Part shown: in pieces, positions 33,870 through 44,858 of the stretch
Position numbering within the stretch: position 1 is the stretch's first letter
Layout of the letters: each line of letters opens with the position of its first letter
NCBI RefSeq assembly: GCF_010729105.1
Contig: NZ_AP022573.1
Span: 4,216,001-4,280,000, forward strand
DNA length: 64,000 nucleotides
From: Mycobacterium saskatchewanense
Lineage (GTDB): Bacteria; Actinomycetota; Actinomycetes; Mycobacteriales; Mycobacteriaceae
Direction: 5' to 3'
The notes under the pieces: generated by a model
Told to the model about the DNA's origin: nothing
The model's input: only the letters and a program-made list of their open reading frames with translations
The model's database searches: none
Made by a program: the position numbers and the translations under genes

Positions 33870-34471
33870 GATCCGTTGCGTATGGCGCCGCCGTACTCGT
33901 CGCCGTGGCCGTCCTGGCGACGCCGGCCGCGGGCGCGGACCCCGTGACGCTGCCCCCGATAACGACGGGCGGCGGCGGACCGATCATCGGCGGCGGCAAC
34001 AACGCCGGGATCGCCCAGCAGCTGACCGGCCTGGGCAAACCGGACGTGCAAGAGGTGGACGGGTCGGACGCCGCGCAATTCATCACGGCCGCCGCTTCGG
34101 TGGCTAACCCCCAGCTCGCCGCGCCGTTCGGGCTGCTCAAGCGGGCGCTGGCCTGCCAGACCAACAACGCCGGGTTCGGGGCGCGCGCCTACCGCCGCAA
34201 CGACGGGCAGTGGGGCGGCGCGATGCTGGTGGCCGCCAAGAGCGCCACACCGAACGTCGACGCCCTGGCCGGCTGCGCCCGGACCAACTGGCGCCGGCCC
34301 AGCGCGGGCTCGGACACGGCGATGTGCAACAGCGGCTGGACCACCCCGAACTCGCTGTCCAGCCGCGGGGGCGGCGAGGCCTATTACATTCTGCTCGCCG
34401 GCACGGCCGACGACTTCTGCACCGCGCTCAACGGCAAGTACAAGACCAACGCCGGCACCTGGCCGTTCTAA
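33866..34471 (+). CDS. Secreted protein of unknown function
   Basis: 201 aa with a Sec signal peptide (MRSVAYGAAVLVAVAVLATPAAGADP). The mature part starts with a Pro/Gly-rich linker (TLPPITTGGGGPIIGGGNN) and has four to five Cys (ALACQTN, AGCART, AMCNSG, DFCTAL), likely disulfide-bonded. The start codon overlaps the TetR stop (ATGA) and GGGAGG precedes it, so it belongs to the acyl-CoA dehydrogenase operon although its role there is unclear. No family recognised. Confidence 0.82.
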   Translation: MRSVAYGAAVLVAVAVLATPAAGADPVTLPPITTGGGGPIIGGGNNAGIAQQLTGLGKPDVQEVDGSDAAQFITAAASVANPQLAAPFGLLKRALACQTNNAGFGARAYRRNDGQWGGAMLVAAKSATPNVDALAGCARTNWRRPSAGSDTAMCNSGWTTPNSLSSRGGGEAYYILLAGTADDFCTALNGKYKTNAGTWPF

Positions 34472-34572
34472 AGCGGTCGCGCCTCGGCGGGCGAACCCGC
34501 GACGTTCCCGCGTCGCAGTCGTACGGTGTTAGATGCGCCGCCGGGAACTGCGAGACGCAGAAAGGGACGAGT

Positions 34573-35952
34573 ATGTCGCGCCATCGCGTGGTCATCATCG
34601 GAAGCGGGTTCGGGGGGCTGAACGCGGCCAAGTCGCTCAAACGGGCGGACGTCGACGTCACCCTCATCTCGAGGACCACGACCCACCTGTTCCAGCCGTT
34701 GCTCTACCAGGTGGCCACCGGGATCCTGTCCGAGGGCGACATCGCGCCGACCACCCGGTTGATCCTGCGCCGGCAGAAGAACGTGCGGGTGCTGTGGGGC
34801 GAGGTCAGCGAGATCGACCTGACGGCCAAGACCGTCACCTCGCACCTGATGGGCATGGAGACGGTGGCGCCCTTCGACAGCTTGATCGTGGCCGCCGGCG
34901 CGCAGCAGTCCTACTTCGGCCACGACGAGTACGCCGCCTTCGCGCCCGGCATGAAGAGCGTCGACGACGCCCTGGAGCTGCGGGCCCGCATCCTCGGCGC
35001 GTTCGAGGCCGCGGAGGTCGCCACCGACCCGGACGAGCGGCACCGCCGCCTGACGTTCGTGGTGGTGGGCGCCGGGCCGACCGGTGTCGAGCTGGCCGGC
35101 GAGATCGTCCAGCTGGCCGAGCGGACACTGGCCGGGGCCTTCCGGACGATCACCCCCAGCGAATGCCGCGTCATCCTGCTCGACGCGGCGCCCGCCGTGT
35201 TGCCGCCGATGGGCGAGAACCTGGGCCTCAAGGCGAAACGTCGGCTGGAGAAGATGGACGTCGAGATCCAGCTCAACGCCATGGTCACCGCGGTGGACTA
35301 CATGGGCATCACCGTCAAGGACTCCGACGGCAGCGAGCGCCGCATCGAATGCGCGTGCAAGGTCTGGGCCGCCGGCGTGCAGGCCAGCGGCTTGGGCAAG
35401 ATGGTCGCCGACCAGTCCGACGGAACCCAGACCGACCGCGCCGGGCGGGTGATCGTCGAGCCCGACCTCACCGTCAAGGGCCACCCGTACGTGTTCGTCG
35501 TCGGCGACCTGATGTCGGTGCCCGGCGTGCCGGGGATGGCCCAGGGCGCGATCCAGGGCGCGCACTATGCCACCACGCAGATCAAGAACGCGGTGAAGGG
35601 CCACGACGACCCGGCCGCCCGCAAGCCGTTCAAGTACTTCGACAAGGGCAGCATGGCCCTCATCTCGAGGTACAGCGCCGTGGCCAAGGTCGGCAAGCTG
35701 GAGTTCGGCGGCTTCATCGCCTGGATGGCGTGGCTGCTGCTGCACCTGTACTACCTGATCGGCCACCGCAACCGCATCGCGGCCATGTTCGCCTGGGGCA
35801 TCTCGTTCTTGGGCCGCACTCGCGGTCAGATGGCCATCACCAGTCAGATGATGTACGCCCGGCCGGTCGTGGACTGGGTCGAGCGGCAGGCGCAGGAGGG
35901 CACGCTGGCGGCGGCCGAACGCATCGAAGCGGCCGAGAAGCAGGCCGGCTAG
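34573..35952 (+). CDS. ndhA: Type II NADH dehydrogenase
   Basis: 459 aa. Two Rossmann motifs: FAD-binding IIGSGFGGLNAAK at the start and NADH-binding VVGAGPTGVELAGE (about residue 161). Also VWAAGVQASGLGK, VVGDLMSVPGVPGMAQGAIQG and the C-terminal membrane-associating stretch AWMAWLLLHLYYLIGHRNR. Transfers electrons from NADH to menaquinone without pumping protons. Mycobacteria carry ndh and ndhA; the position next to metZ points to ndhA (Rv0392c), a synteny argument only. A ribosome site AAAGGGACGAG precedes the ATG. Converges on metZ with 8 bp between stops. Confidence 0.93.
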   Translation: MSRHRVVIIGSGFGGLNAAKSLKRADVDVTLISRTTTHLFQPLLYQVATGILSEGDIAPTTRLILRRQKNVRVLWGEVSEIDLTAKTVTSHLMGMETVAPFDSLIVAAGAQQSYFGHDEYAAFAPGMKSVDDALELRARILGAFEAAEVATDPDERHRRLTFVVVGAGPTGVELAGEIVQLAERTLAGAFRTITPSECRVILLDAAPAVLPPMGENLGLKAKRRLEKMDVEIQLNAMVTAVDYMGITVKDSDGSERRIECACKVWAAGVQASGLGKMVADQSDGTQTDRAGRVIVEPDLTVKGHPYVFVVGDLMSVPGVPGMAQGAIQGAHYATTQIKNAVKGHDDPAARKPFKYFDKGSMALISRYSAVAKVGKLEFGGFIAWMAWLLLHLYYLIGHRNRIAAMFAWGISFLGRTRGQMAITSQMMYARPVVDWVERQAQEGTLAAAERIEAAEKQAG

Positions 35953-35960
35953 CTCCCCGA

Positions 35961-37178
35961 CTAGCCCAAGGCCTGGTCGATGTCCGCGATCAGGTCGTCG
36001 GTGCCCTCGAGGCCGACCGAGATGCGAATCACGTTGTCGCCGAGCCCGATCGCCGCACGCCCCTCCGGACCCATCGCCCGGTGCGTGGTGGTCGCCGGGT
36101 GCGTGACGAGCGATTTGGCGTCGCCGAGGTTGTTGGAGATGTCGATCAGGCGCAGCTTGTCCAGCACCTCGAAAGCCCGCTGCTTCGCCTTGTCATCGGA
36201 GCAGTCGAGCCCGAAGGTGATGACCGTTCCGCCCCCCGACATCTGCCGCTTGGCCAGATCGTACTGCGGGTGCGACGGCAGATACGGGTAGCGCACCCAT
36301 CCGACCGCCGGGTGGCCCTCCAGGAATTCGGCGATCCGGTGCGCCGAGGCGTTGCAGTGGTCGACCCGGACCGCCAGCGTCTCAAGGCCTTTCAGCAACA
36401 CCCAGGCGTTGAACGCGCTCAGCGCCGGACCGGTGTGCCGCATCAGCTTCTGCACCGGGCCGTCGATGTACTCCTTGTCGCCGAGGATCGCGCCGCCGAG
36501 CACCCGGCCCTGCCCGTCGATGTGCTTGGTGCCCGAGTACACCACCACGTCGACCCCGAGCGGGAGGCCGCGCTGCAGCAGTGGCGTGGCGAAGACGTTG
36601 TCCAGCACCACCTTCGCGCCGGCCGCGTGCGACATCTCGGTGACCGCGGCGATGTCGACCAACGACTGCATCGGGTTCGACGGCGTCTCGAAGAACACCG
36701 CCTGAGTCGGCTTCGACAGCGCCTCCTCCCACTGCGTCAGGTCGTCGCCGTCGACGAAGACGGTCTCCACCCCCCAGCGCGGCAGGATCTCGTTGCACAC
36801 CACGAAGCAGGACCCGAACAGGCTGCGCGCGGCCACCAGCCGGTCGCCAGCGGCCAGCAGCGCGCCCAGCGAGGTGAAGACCGCCGCCATGCCGCTCGCG
36901 GTGGCGAACGCCGCCGGCGCGCCCTCGATGAGGCGCAGGCGTTCCTCGAACATCGTCACAGTCGGATTGCCGTAGCGCGAGTAGACGTATCGATCCAGCT
37001 CGCCGGTGAACGCTCGCTCCGCCGTCGCCGCCGATTCGTACACGTACCCCGAGGTCAGGAACATCGCCTCGGCGGTCTCTTCGAACGCCGAGCGCAACAG
37101 CCCGCCGCGCACCCCGATGGTGGCCTGGCTGACGCCGTCGGGCAGCGCCCTGGGGGTCCGGACCGAGCGGTCCGTCAT
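35961..37178 (-). CDS. metZ: O-succinylhomoserine sulfhydrylase MetZ
   Basis: 405 aa PLP enzyme of the Cys/Met metabolism family making homocysteine from O-succinylhomoserine and sulfide. The PLP lysine is in VVYSGTKHIDGQGRVLGG, and SRYGNPTVTMFEERL, ATASGMAA, ETPSNPMQ and the final ISNNLGDAKSLVTHPATTTH are family blocks. The start overlaps the rhodanese stop by 4 bp, giving the coupled order purT-rhodanese-metZ; a rhodanese next to a sulfide-using enzyme suggests sulfur supply, an inference. Confidence 0.96.
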   Translation of the reverse strand: MTDRSVRTPRALPDGVSQATIGVRGGLLRSAFEETAEAMFLTSGYVYESAATAERAFTGELDRYVYSRYGNPTVTMFEERLRLIEGAPAAFATASGMAAVFTSLGALLAAGDRLVAARSLFGSCFVVCNEILPRWGVETVFVDGDDLTQWEEALSKPTQAVFFETPSNPMQSLVDIAAVTEMSHAAGAKVVLDNVFATPLLQRGLPLGVDVVVYSGTKHIDGQGRVLGGAILGDKEYIDGPVQKLMRHTGPALSAFNAWVLLKGLETLAVRVDHCNASAHRIAEFLEGHPAVGWVRYPYLPSHPQYDLAKRQMSGGGTVITFGLDCSDDKAKQRAFEVLDKLRLIDISNNLGDAKSLVTHPATTTHRAMGPEGRAAIGLGDNVIRISVGLEGTDDLIADIDQALG

Positions 37179-37597
37179 CCCTGCCTCCACGGCAAACCGA
37201 TTGCACGCCAGCCTGTTTCACCGCGGTGGCCGTGTGCGTCGAGATGGCCCTCAAAGCCGTCGAGCACGTTGTAGGCCGGGGTGATGCCGAGCTGGGTAGC
37301 GACCTCGGCGGCGCCGATGGACCGGTTGCCGGAGCGACACAGGAAGATCACCGGCCGCTCCGCGTCCTGCGCGGCGGGCGGCACCCGGTCCTTCAGTTCG
37401 TCGGCGAACCGCTCGTTGTGCGCCCCGTTGCCGGTGTTCCACTCGATGAACACGACGTCGCGGCCGAGGCTGGACAGATCGGGCACCCCCACGAACCGCC
37501 ACTCGGCGTCGGTGCGGACGTCGACCAGCACCGCGTTCGGGTTGTCGCTGAGTAGCTTCCACGCCTCGAGCGGCGTGATGTCTCCCGCATAGCTCAT
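37175..37597 (-). CDS. Rhodanese-domain sulfurtransferase (Rv0390-like)
   Basis: 140 aa, a single rhodanese domain. The active-site loop is FLCRSGNRSIG with the sulfur-carrying Cys, and the N-terminal ITPLEAWKLLSDNPNAVLVDVRTDAEW is typical. Overlaps by 4 bp with purT upstream and metZ downstream. Probably handles persulfide sulfur; the acceptor is not known. Confidence 0.93.
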   Translation of the reverse strand: MSYAGDITPLEAWKLLSDNPNAVLVDVRTDAEWRFVGVPDLSSLGRDVVFIEWNTGNGAHNERFADELKDRVPPAAQDAERPVIFLCRSGNRSIGAAEVATQLGITPAYNVLDGFEGHLDAHGHRGETGWRAIGLPWRQG

Positions 37598-38772
37598 CCG
37601 CGAGAGTCTGGCACATTCAGCGCGGTCGCGACTTGTCGGGCGCGATCCCGCGCGGCGCCCACCTCCGGCGCGGTGGCCAGCGCCACGCCCAGCTTGCCGG
37701 ACGACGGGCCGAACAGGCGCAGGTCGCTTTCCGGCACGCCCAGGGCGCCGCCGAGCGCCGCCGCGGTCGGCGCCCCGCCACCGGGCGACGCGACGATCGC
37801 GCGGGCCGCTCCGGGCGAGATCATCATCGTGTCCACCGGCAGCCCCAGGATGGCGCGGGCCTGCAGTTCGAACGCCGACAGCCGCTGGCTGCGCACGGTC
37901 ACCCAGGCGCTTCCCCGCGGGCGCGCGCTGACGTCGGCGAAATACACCTCGTCGCCGTTGATCATCAGCTCGACGCCGAAGACCCCGCGGCCACCCAGCG
38001 CCTTGACGATCCGGGCGGCGATCGAGCGGGCCGAGTCCATCGCGGCCGCGCTCATCGGCTGCGGTTGCCACGATTCCGGGGCGTCCCCGTCGTCGTGGCC
38101 GATCGGCGAACAGAAGTCGATCACCGGGCCGTGCGGGCCCTCGGTGCGCACCAGCAGCAGGGTAACGGAGGACTCCACCTCCACCACCGTCTCGGCCAGC
38201 ACCCGGCGCGCCCCCGCCCGCTGCCACGCCGGGGCGATGTCCCCGGGACCCGAGACCACCGACCGCCCCCGGCCTGCCGCCGGCCGGACCAGCAGGGGGT
38301 AGCCGGCGTGGCTGCCGACCGCCTCCAGTTCGTCGGCCGACCCGACGAACCAGAACGGCGCGGTCGGCAGGCCCAATTCGTCGGCGGCCAACCGGCGCAG
38401 GCTTTCCCGGTCGGCGGTGAGTCGCACGCTGCGGGCGCCCGGCACCAGTTCCGCGGGCCCGGCGCCCAGCCGTTCCAGGGCGTCGACGGCCACCGCGCGG
38501 GTGGTCGTCACGACGAAGTCGGGCCGCACCCGCTGGACCGCGCGGGTCAGCTCGTCGCCGTCGGTCAGCGGGACGACCAGGGCCTCGTCGGCCACCCCGT
38601 GCGCGGGGGCGTCGGCGCGCGCGTCGGCGGCGATCACCGTCGCGCCGAGGCGCCGCAGCGCGATCGCCAGCTCCCGGCTGAGCTCGCCGGAACCGAGCAG
38701 CATCACGCGCGGCCCGCGGGCCGCGGGCGGCGGTTGGTTGCCGGGCTGTCCTTGGTTGGGGCCGTCAGTCAC
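37594..38772 (-). CDS. purT: Formate-dependent GAR transformylase PurT
   Basis: 392 aa, GTG start, same length as E. coli PurT. ATP-grasp enzyme using formate and ATP to formylate glycinamide ribonucleotide in purine synthesis, an alternative to PurN. Seen: VMLLGSGELSRELAIALRRLG, VVTTTRAVAVDALERLG, LTADRESLRRLAADELGLPTAPFWF, GRGVFGVELMINGDEVYFADVSARPRGS. It starts a coupled operon with the rhodanese and metZ genes. Confidence 0.94.
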   Translation of the reverse strand: MTDGPNQGQPGNQPPPAARGPRVMLLGSGELSRELAIALRRLGATVIAADARADAPAHGVADEALVVPLTDGDELTRAVQRVRPDFVVTTTRAVAVDALERLGAGPAELVPGARSVRLTADRESLRRLAADELGLPTAPFWFVGSADELEAVGSHAGYPLLVRPAAGRGRSVVSGPGDIAPAWQRAGARRVLAETVVEVESSVTLLLVRTEGPHGPVIDFCSPIGHDDGDAPESWQPQPMSAAAMDSARSIAARIVKALGGRGVFGVELMINGDEVYFADVSARPRGSAWVTVRSQRLSAFELQARAILGLPVDTMMISPGAARAIVASPGGGAPTAAALGGALGVPESDLRLFGPSSGKLGVALATAPEVGAARDRARQVATALNVPDSRG

Positions 38773-38803
38773 GAGGTCAAGGATAGGTCGGCGCCCGGGC
38801 GGG

Positions 38804-40881
<2,078 letters not shown>

Positions 40882-40906
40882 TTAGGCCAGCAGGTTGCGA
40901 GGAACG

Positions 40907-41557
40907 ATGAATACCGGCGCGAACGGGCGCCGAGGCGCCGACGGCGTGGCGGTGGTGGTCTTCGGCGACCGCCGGTTGCCGAGACCGCTGCGGGGCCTGC
41001 GCGTCGAGCGGGCGGACATCGATGCCGCGATCGGCCCGTATCGGCGGCTGGTGGTGGTGGGCGGCGACGCCGACCTGGCCGCCGTGCTGACCCGCCTGCT
41101 GCGCGCCGACCGGCTCGACATCGAGGTGGGCTTCGCGCCGCCGCGGCGCACCCGCGCCACCCGGATCTATCGGCTGCCCGCCGGCCACCGCGCGGCGCGG
41201 CGGGCCCTGCGCGGCGCCGCCCGCCGGGCGACCCTGGTGCGTGACGAGACCGGCTCGGTGATCGTGGGCCGCGCCCGCTGGGTGCCCGCCGGCGACGAGC
41301 GCCTGCACGGCGAGGCCGTCGTCGACGACGCGGTGCTGTTCGACGGCGACGTGGCCGCGGTGTCCATCGAGCCGACGTGGGCCATGCCGGGCCTGCGGGC
41401 GCGCGTTTCCGGAGCGCGGCGCCGGTGGGTCGCCGGCCGCGCCGCCCAGCTCGGCAGCACCGGCGTCGCCGTCGTGCGCGACGGGGTAGCCGCGCCGCGC
41501 CCGGCCCGCCGCTCGACGTTCTACCGCAACGTCGAAGGCTGGCTGCTGGTCCGATAG
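40907..41557 (+). CDS. Conserved hypothetical protein (Rv0358-like)
   Basis: 216 aa, strongly basic and Arg/Ala-rich, no signal peptide or membrane helix. GAGG lies 5 nt before the ATG at 40907. The first half looks like an alpha/beta fold (GVAVVVFGDRR, RRLVVVGGDADLAAVLTRLL), the second half has short beta-rich blocks (VGRARWVPAGDERLHGEAVVDD, GDVAAVSIEPTW). By position it corresponds to Rv0358, next to purA. The N-terminal part may resemble diacylglycerol-kinase-like folds but I cannot support a function. Confidence 0.8.
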   Translation: MNTGANGRRGADGVAVVVFGDRRLPRPLRGLRVERADIDAAIGPYRRLVVVGGDADLAAVLTRLLRADRLDIEVGFAPPRRTRATRIYRLPAGHRAARRALRGAARRATLVRDETGSVIVGRARWVPAGDERLHGEAVVDDAVLFDGDVAAVSIEPTWAMPGLRARVSGARRRWVAGRAAQLGSTGVAVVRDGVAAPRPARRSTFYRNVEGWLLVR

Positions 41558-41566
41558 TTTCGACCG

Positions 41567-42340
41567 GTGAACCAGCCCACCCGGCGCGACTCGGTGCGCC
41601 CCAGCCCCGTCTTCCTCGCCCTGGTGGCCACCGCGGCGCTCGGCGCCGCTCTGGCCTGGCTCGCCGGCTCGAGCGTGCGGCCGTTGTCGTACGTCGGCGT
41701 GTTCGTCTTCGTGATCGCGGGCTGGATGGTGTCGCTGTGCCTGCACGAATTCGGCCACGCCGTTACCGCCTGGCGGTTCGGCGACCACGACGCCGCCGTC
41801 CGCGGCTACCTGACCCTGGACCCGCGGCGCTACAGCCACCCGGCGCTCTCGCTCGTCCTGCCGATGGTGATCATCGCGCTGGGCGGGATCGGCCTGCCCG
41901 GCGCCGCGGTGTACCTGCGGACCTGGTTCATGCCGCCCGCGCGCCGCACCCTGGTCAGCCTCGCGGGCCCGGCGGCAAACCTGGTGCTGGCGGTGTTGCT
42001 GCTGGCGGCGACGCGGCTGTTCTACGACCCGAATCACGCCGTGCTGTGGTCCGGCGTGGCGTTCCTGGGGTTCCTGCAACTCACCGCGCTGCTGCTGAAC
42101 CTGCTGCCCATCCCCGGCCTGGACGGGTACGACGCCCTGGAGCCGCACCTGAGCCCCGAGACGCAGCGCGCCGTGGCCCCGGCCAAGCAGTGGGGCTTCT
42201 TCCTCCTGCTCTTCCTGCTGTTTGCGGCCAACCAGTGGTTCTTCGAGCTCGTGCTGTGGCTCTTCCACTTCTCCGGCGTGCCGCCCGTGCTCGTGTCCTG
42301 GGGCAATCAGCTGACCCGGTTCTGGAGCCGCTGGATCTGA
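41567..42340 (+). CDS. Site-2 protease family (M50) membrane protein
   Basis: 257 aa, GTG start, six hydrophobic segments. The zinc motif HEFGH lies in the second (about residues 65-69) and the C-terminal metal ligand motif in LLPIPGLDGYDALEP, so it looks catalytically competent. No PDZ domain, which places it with the short M50B-type proteases that cut membrane-embedded anti-sigma factors or other substrates. Corresponds to Rv0359. Substrate unknown. It follows the Rv0358-like gene by 9 bp. Confidence 0.9.
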   Translation: MNQPTRRDSVRPSPVFLALVATAALGAALAWLAGSSVRPLSYVGVFVFVIAGWMVSLCLHEFGHAVTAWRFGDHDAAVRGYLTLDPRRYSHPALSLVLPMVIIALGGIGLPGAAVYLRTWFMPPARRTLVSLAGPAANLVLAVLLLAATRLFYDPNHAVLWSGVAFLGFLQLTALLLNLLPIPGLDGYDALEPHLSPETQRAVAPAKQWGFFLLLFLLFAANQWFFELVLWLFHFSGVPPVLVSWGNQLTRFWSRWI

Positions 42341-42349
42341 AGCCTTGCC

Positions 42350-42373
42350 ATATATGCGTGCCCGCGCATATAT
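42350..42373. promoter_or_regulatory. Palindromic operator before the CDF transporter
   Basis: ATATATGCG (42350-42358), six bases, CGCATATAT (42365-42373): perfect 9-bp arms ending 8 bp before the transporter ATG. AT-rich palindromes containing TGCGCA/GCATAT-like cores are typical operators of ArsR/SmtB metal sensors in mycobacteria. Being so near the start codon it would block transcription initiation or elongation of the transporter gene alone. No arsR gene lies in the window. Confidence 0.62.
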
Positions 42374-42381
42374 TTCACGCC

Positions 42382-43278
42382 ATGGGCGCCGGCCACAACC
42401 ACACCCCCGCCGAGACCGACGCGTCGCGGATGATTCCCCGGATGATCGCGGCCGCCGCGATCCTGGCGGGCTTCTTCGTCGTCGAGCTCACCACGTCGCT
42501 GCTGATCAACTCGATCGCGCTGCTGGCCGACGCCGGCCACATGCTGACCGACGTGGTGGCCGTGTTCATGGGTCTCGCCGCCGTCAGCCTGGCGCGGCGC
42601 GGCAGTTCCTCGCCCGCGCGCACCTACGGCTGGCATCGCGCCGAGGTGTTCACGGCCGTCGCCAACGCCGGACTGCTCGTCGGGGTCTCGCTGTTCATCC
42701 TCTGGGAGGCGGTCCAGCGGCTCAGGGAGACCCCGACCATCCCGGGTGTGCCGATGATCGTGGTCGCGCTGGCCGGCCTGGCCGCCAACCTCGTCGTGGC
42801 GCTGCTGCTGCGCTCCCACTCGTCGCAGAGCCTGGCGGTCAAGGGTGCCTACATGGAAGTGGTCGCCGACAGCGTCGGCAGCCTGGGCGTGCTGATCGCC
42901 GGGGTGGTCACGGTGACCACGCGCTGGCCGTACGCCGACGTGGTGGTCGCCGTGCTGGTCGCCCTCTGGGTGCTGCCGCGGGCCATCTCGCTGGCCCGCG
43001 ACGCGCTGCGCATCCTTTCGGAGTCCTCGCCGGCCCACATCGACGTCGACGAGCTGCGCTCGGCGCTGGGCGCCGTCGACGGGGTGACCGAGGTGCACGA
43101 CCTGCACGTGTGGACACTGTCCCCCGGCAAGGACATGTGCACCGCGCACCTGACCAGTTCCGGGGACTCGGCCCGGGTACTGCACGACGCCCGCGCGGTG
43201 CTGTCCGCGCGCGGCCTCGACCACGCCACCGTTCAGATCGAGAGCCCCGGCGGCGCCGACTGTTCTGAGACCTTCTAG
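42382..43278 (+). CDS. Cation diffusion facilitator (metal efflux)
   Basis: 298 aa with six transmembrane helices and a C-terminal cytoplasmic metal-binding domain (VDGVTEVHDLHVWTLSPGKDMCTAHL). N-terminal His-rich GAGHNHTP. TM2 carries the transport-site HMLTDVVAV (HxxxD); TM5 reads EVVADSVGSLG, where Zn exporters usually have HxxxD, so the metal may not be Zn alone. It is inserted between homologues of Rv0359 and Rv0360c and is absent there from H37Rv as far as I recall. Its own palindromic operator suggests metal-dependent induction. Ends overlapping the DUF3151 gene by 4 bp. Confidence 0.93.
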   Translation: MGAGHNHTPAETDASRMIPRMIAAAAILAGFFVVELTTSLLINSIALLADAGHMLTDVVAVFMGLAAVSLARRGSSSPARTYGWHRAEVFTAVANAGLLVGVSLFILWEAVQRLRETPTIPGVPMIVVALAGLAANLVVALLLRSHSSQSLAVKGAYMEVVADSVGSLGVLIAGVVTVTTRWPYADVVVAVLVALWVLPRAISLARDALRILSESSPAHIDVDELRSALGAVDGVTEVHDLHVWTLSPGKDMCTAHLTSSGDSARVLHDARAVLSARGLDHATVQIESPGGADCSETF

Positions 43279-43697
43279 AGGCCCAGCGCCTTGCGCGCCC
43301 CCGGGTCGCAATCGTCGAGCAGGTCAAGGCAGCGCAGGTACTCGTCGGTCTCGCCGATCGCGTCGGCCGCCCGCGCCAGCGCCGCCACGCACCGCAGGAA
43401 GCCCCGGTTGGCTTCGTGGGCGTACGGCACCGGGCCGAAGCCCTTCCAGCCGTTGCGCCGCAGCTGGTCCAGGCCGCGGTGGTAGCCGGTGCGGGCGTAC
43501 GCGTAGGCGGCGACGGCTTGGTCCTCCGCCAAAGCCTCCTCGGCCAGCGCCGCCCAGGCCACCGACGCCGACGGATGCGCGCCGGCGACGATGGTCGGGT
43601 TCTCGCCGGCGAGCAGTTCCGCCTCGGCGTCGGGATCGCCCGGCAGCAGAATCGGATCGGGTCCTAGGAGGTCTCCCATCGGCGTCATGGTTCCCAT
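43275..43697 (-). CDS. DUF3151 protein (Rv0360c-like)
   Basis: 140 aa. Conserved actinobacterial protein: MGDLLGPDPILLPGDPDAEAELL, HPSASVAWAALAEEAL, YAYARTGYHRGLDQLRRNGWKGFGPVPY, DECRCLDLLDD-like end. Mostly helical, reminiscent of a TPR-like fold. The start could also be 43688 or 43679, where the conserved part begins. Function unknown; divergent from the Rv0361-like gene. Confidence 0.88.
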   Translation of the reverse strand: MGTMTPMGDLLGPDPILLPGDPDAEAELLAGENPTIVAGAHPSASVAWAALAEEALAEDQAVAAYAYARTGYHRGLDQLRRNGWKGFGPVPYAHEANRGFLRCVAALARAADAIGETDEYLRCLDLLDDCDPGARKALGL

Positions 43698-43766
43698 TGT
43701 GCAGCCGCGCCGTGCGAGCCGCGGCCATCACCCCAACAGGGGCCGTGGGTCGCTAAGCTGCCATCC

Positions 43767-44627
43767 ATGCCGAATGCACCCGAGCCCGATCGCGGCGCCA
43801 TGCCGAAGCGGCCTGGGTTCGACCCACGCGAGGCGCGGGGCGCGACCGGCGGCGACCCGCCAGGGGACCCCGGCAGCGACGCAACCGAGGGCTACCCGCT
43901 GATCCCGAATGACGCCGAGACCGAGACCGTGGTGATCAACAGACGCGACCCGGGCGGCGACCCCGAGGCACAGGGCGACGGCCAGCAGCCCGAACGGCGC
44001 TTCACCGCACCGGGATTCGACGCGCGGGAGACCGCGGTCATCGCGACCGGCTCCGAGCCCGCCACCGAGGTCTTCGCGCCGCAGCCCGGGGCGGACCCCA
44101 CCGCGCAGCTCGGCGTTCCACCGAAAGCCGCTGTGCCGCAATCGATTCCACCACGCCTCGGCGCGAGGCTGCAGACTTCCCGGCAATTCAACTGGGGCTG
44201 GGTGCTGGCCATCGTGGTGATCGTGCTGGCGTTGGTGGCGATCGCGGTCCTGGGCACTGTGCTGCTGCTGCGCAGTAAGCACACGCAGGTGTCGCAGGAG
44301 GACCAGGTGCGGCACACCATCTCGCAGTACGACATCGCCGTCCAGCGCGGCGACCTGATCGCGCTGCGCGCCATGACCTGCGGCACCGCCCGCGACGGGT
44401 ACGTCGACTACGACGAACACGGCTGGGACGAGACCTATCGCCGGGTGTCGGCCGCCAAGCAGTACCCGGTGATCGCCAGCATCGACCAGGTCGTCGTCAA
44501 CGGCCAGCATGCCGAGGCGAACGTGACCACCTTCATGGCGTACGACCCGCAGGTCCGCTCCACCCGCAGCCTGGATCTGCAGTACCGCGATGACCAGTGG
44601 AAGATCTGCCAGTCTCCCAGCGGTTAG
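43767..44627 (+). CDS. Membrane protein with DUF4878-like domain (Rv0361-like)
   Basis: 286 aa. A long, acidic and Pro-rich cytoplasmic region (residues 1-145, with repeated PGFDPRE/APGFDARET), a single transmembrane helix (WVLAIVVIVLALVAIAVLGTVLLL) and an extracytoplasmic domain of about 115 residues with VRHTISQYDIAVQRGDLIALRAMTCG, resembling lumazine-binding-like/DUF4878 domains. Function unknown; possibly a regulatory or divisome-associated anchor, a guess. Followed by the 387-bp repeat block before fba. Confidence 0.85.
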   Translation: MPNAPEPDRGAMPKRPGFDPREARGATGGDPPGDPGSDATEGYPLIPNDAETETVVINRRDPGGDPEAQGDGQQPERRFTAPGFDARETAVIATGSEPATEVFAPQPGADPTAQLGVPPKAAVPQSIPPRLGARLQTSRQFNWGWVLAIVVIVLALVAIAVLGTVLLLRSKHTQVSQEDQVRHTISQYDIAVQRGDLIALRAMTCGTARDGYVDYDEHGWDETYRRVSAAKQYPVIASIDQVVVNGQHAEANVTTFMAYDPQVRSTRSLDLQYRDDQWKICQSPSG

Positions 44628-44665
44628 GCGTTCGGGGGTTCGGGCTCGTCGGTAGGGGCTCACAT

Positions 44666-44737
44666 CTCGCGAGATATAAACCATTGCGACGCCGACCGGC
44701 GTGTCATGTGCGTGGTTTATGTGTCGCGGCCTGAAGC
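44666..44737 (+). repeat. 72-bp repeat, copy 1, in the Rv0361-like/fba gap
   Basis: The 387-bp gap 44628-45014 has no gene. 44666-44737 and 44859-44930 are identical in 71 of 72 positions. Each unit begins with CTCGCGAG, has outer arms ATAAACCA and TGGTTTAT around an inner GACGCC/GGCGT pairing, and ends TGTCGCGGCCTGAAGC. The last motif, TCGCGGCCTGAAGC, occurs twice more alone near 44946 and 44975. Between the units lies a GGCGAGC/GGCGGGC-rich low-complexity run. Confidence 0.9.
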
Positions 44738-44858
44738 CGGCGGGCGGGGTCGGCGAGCGGCGGGCAGCGGCCGGCGGGCGGCGAGCGGCGGGCCGCCGGC
44801 CGGCAAGCGGGCGGCCGGCGGGCGGCGAGCGGCGAGCGGCGAGCGGCGGCCACACCAC

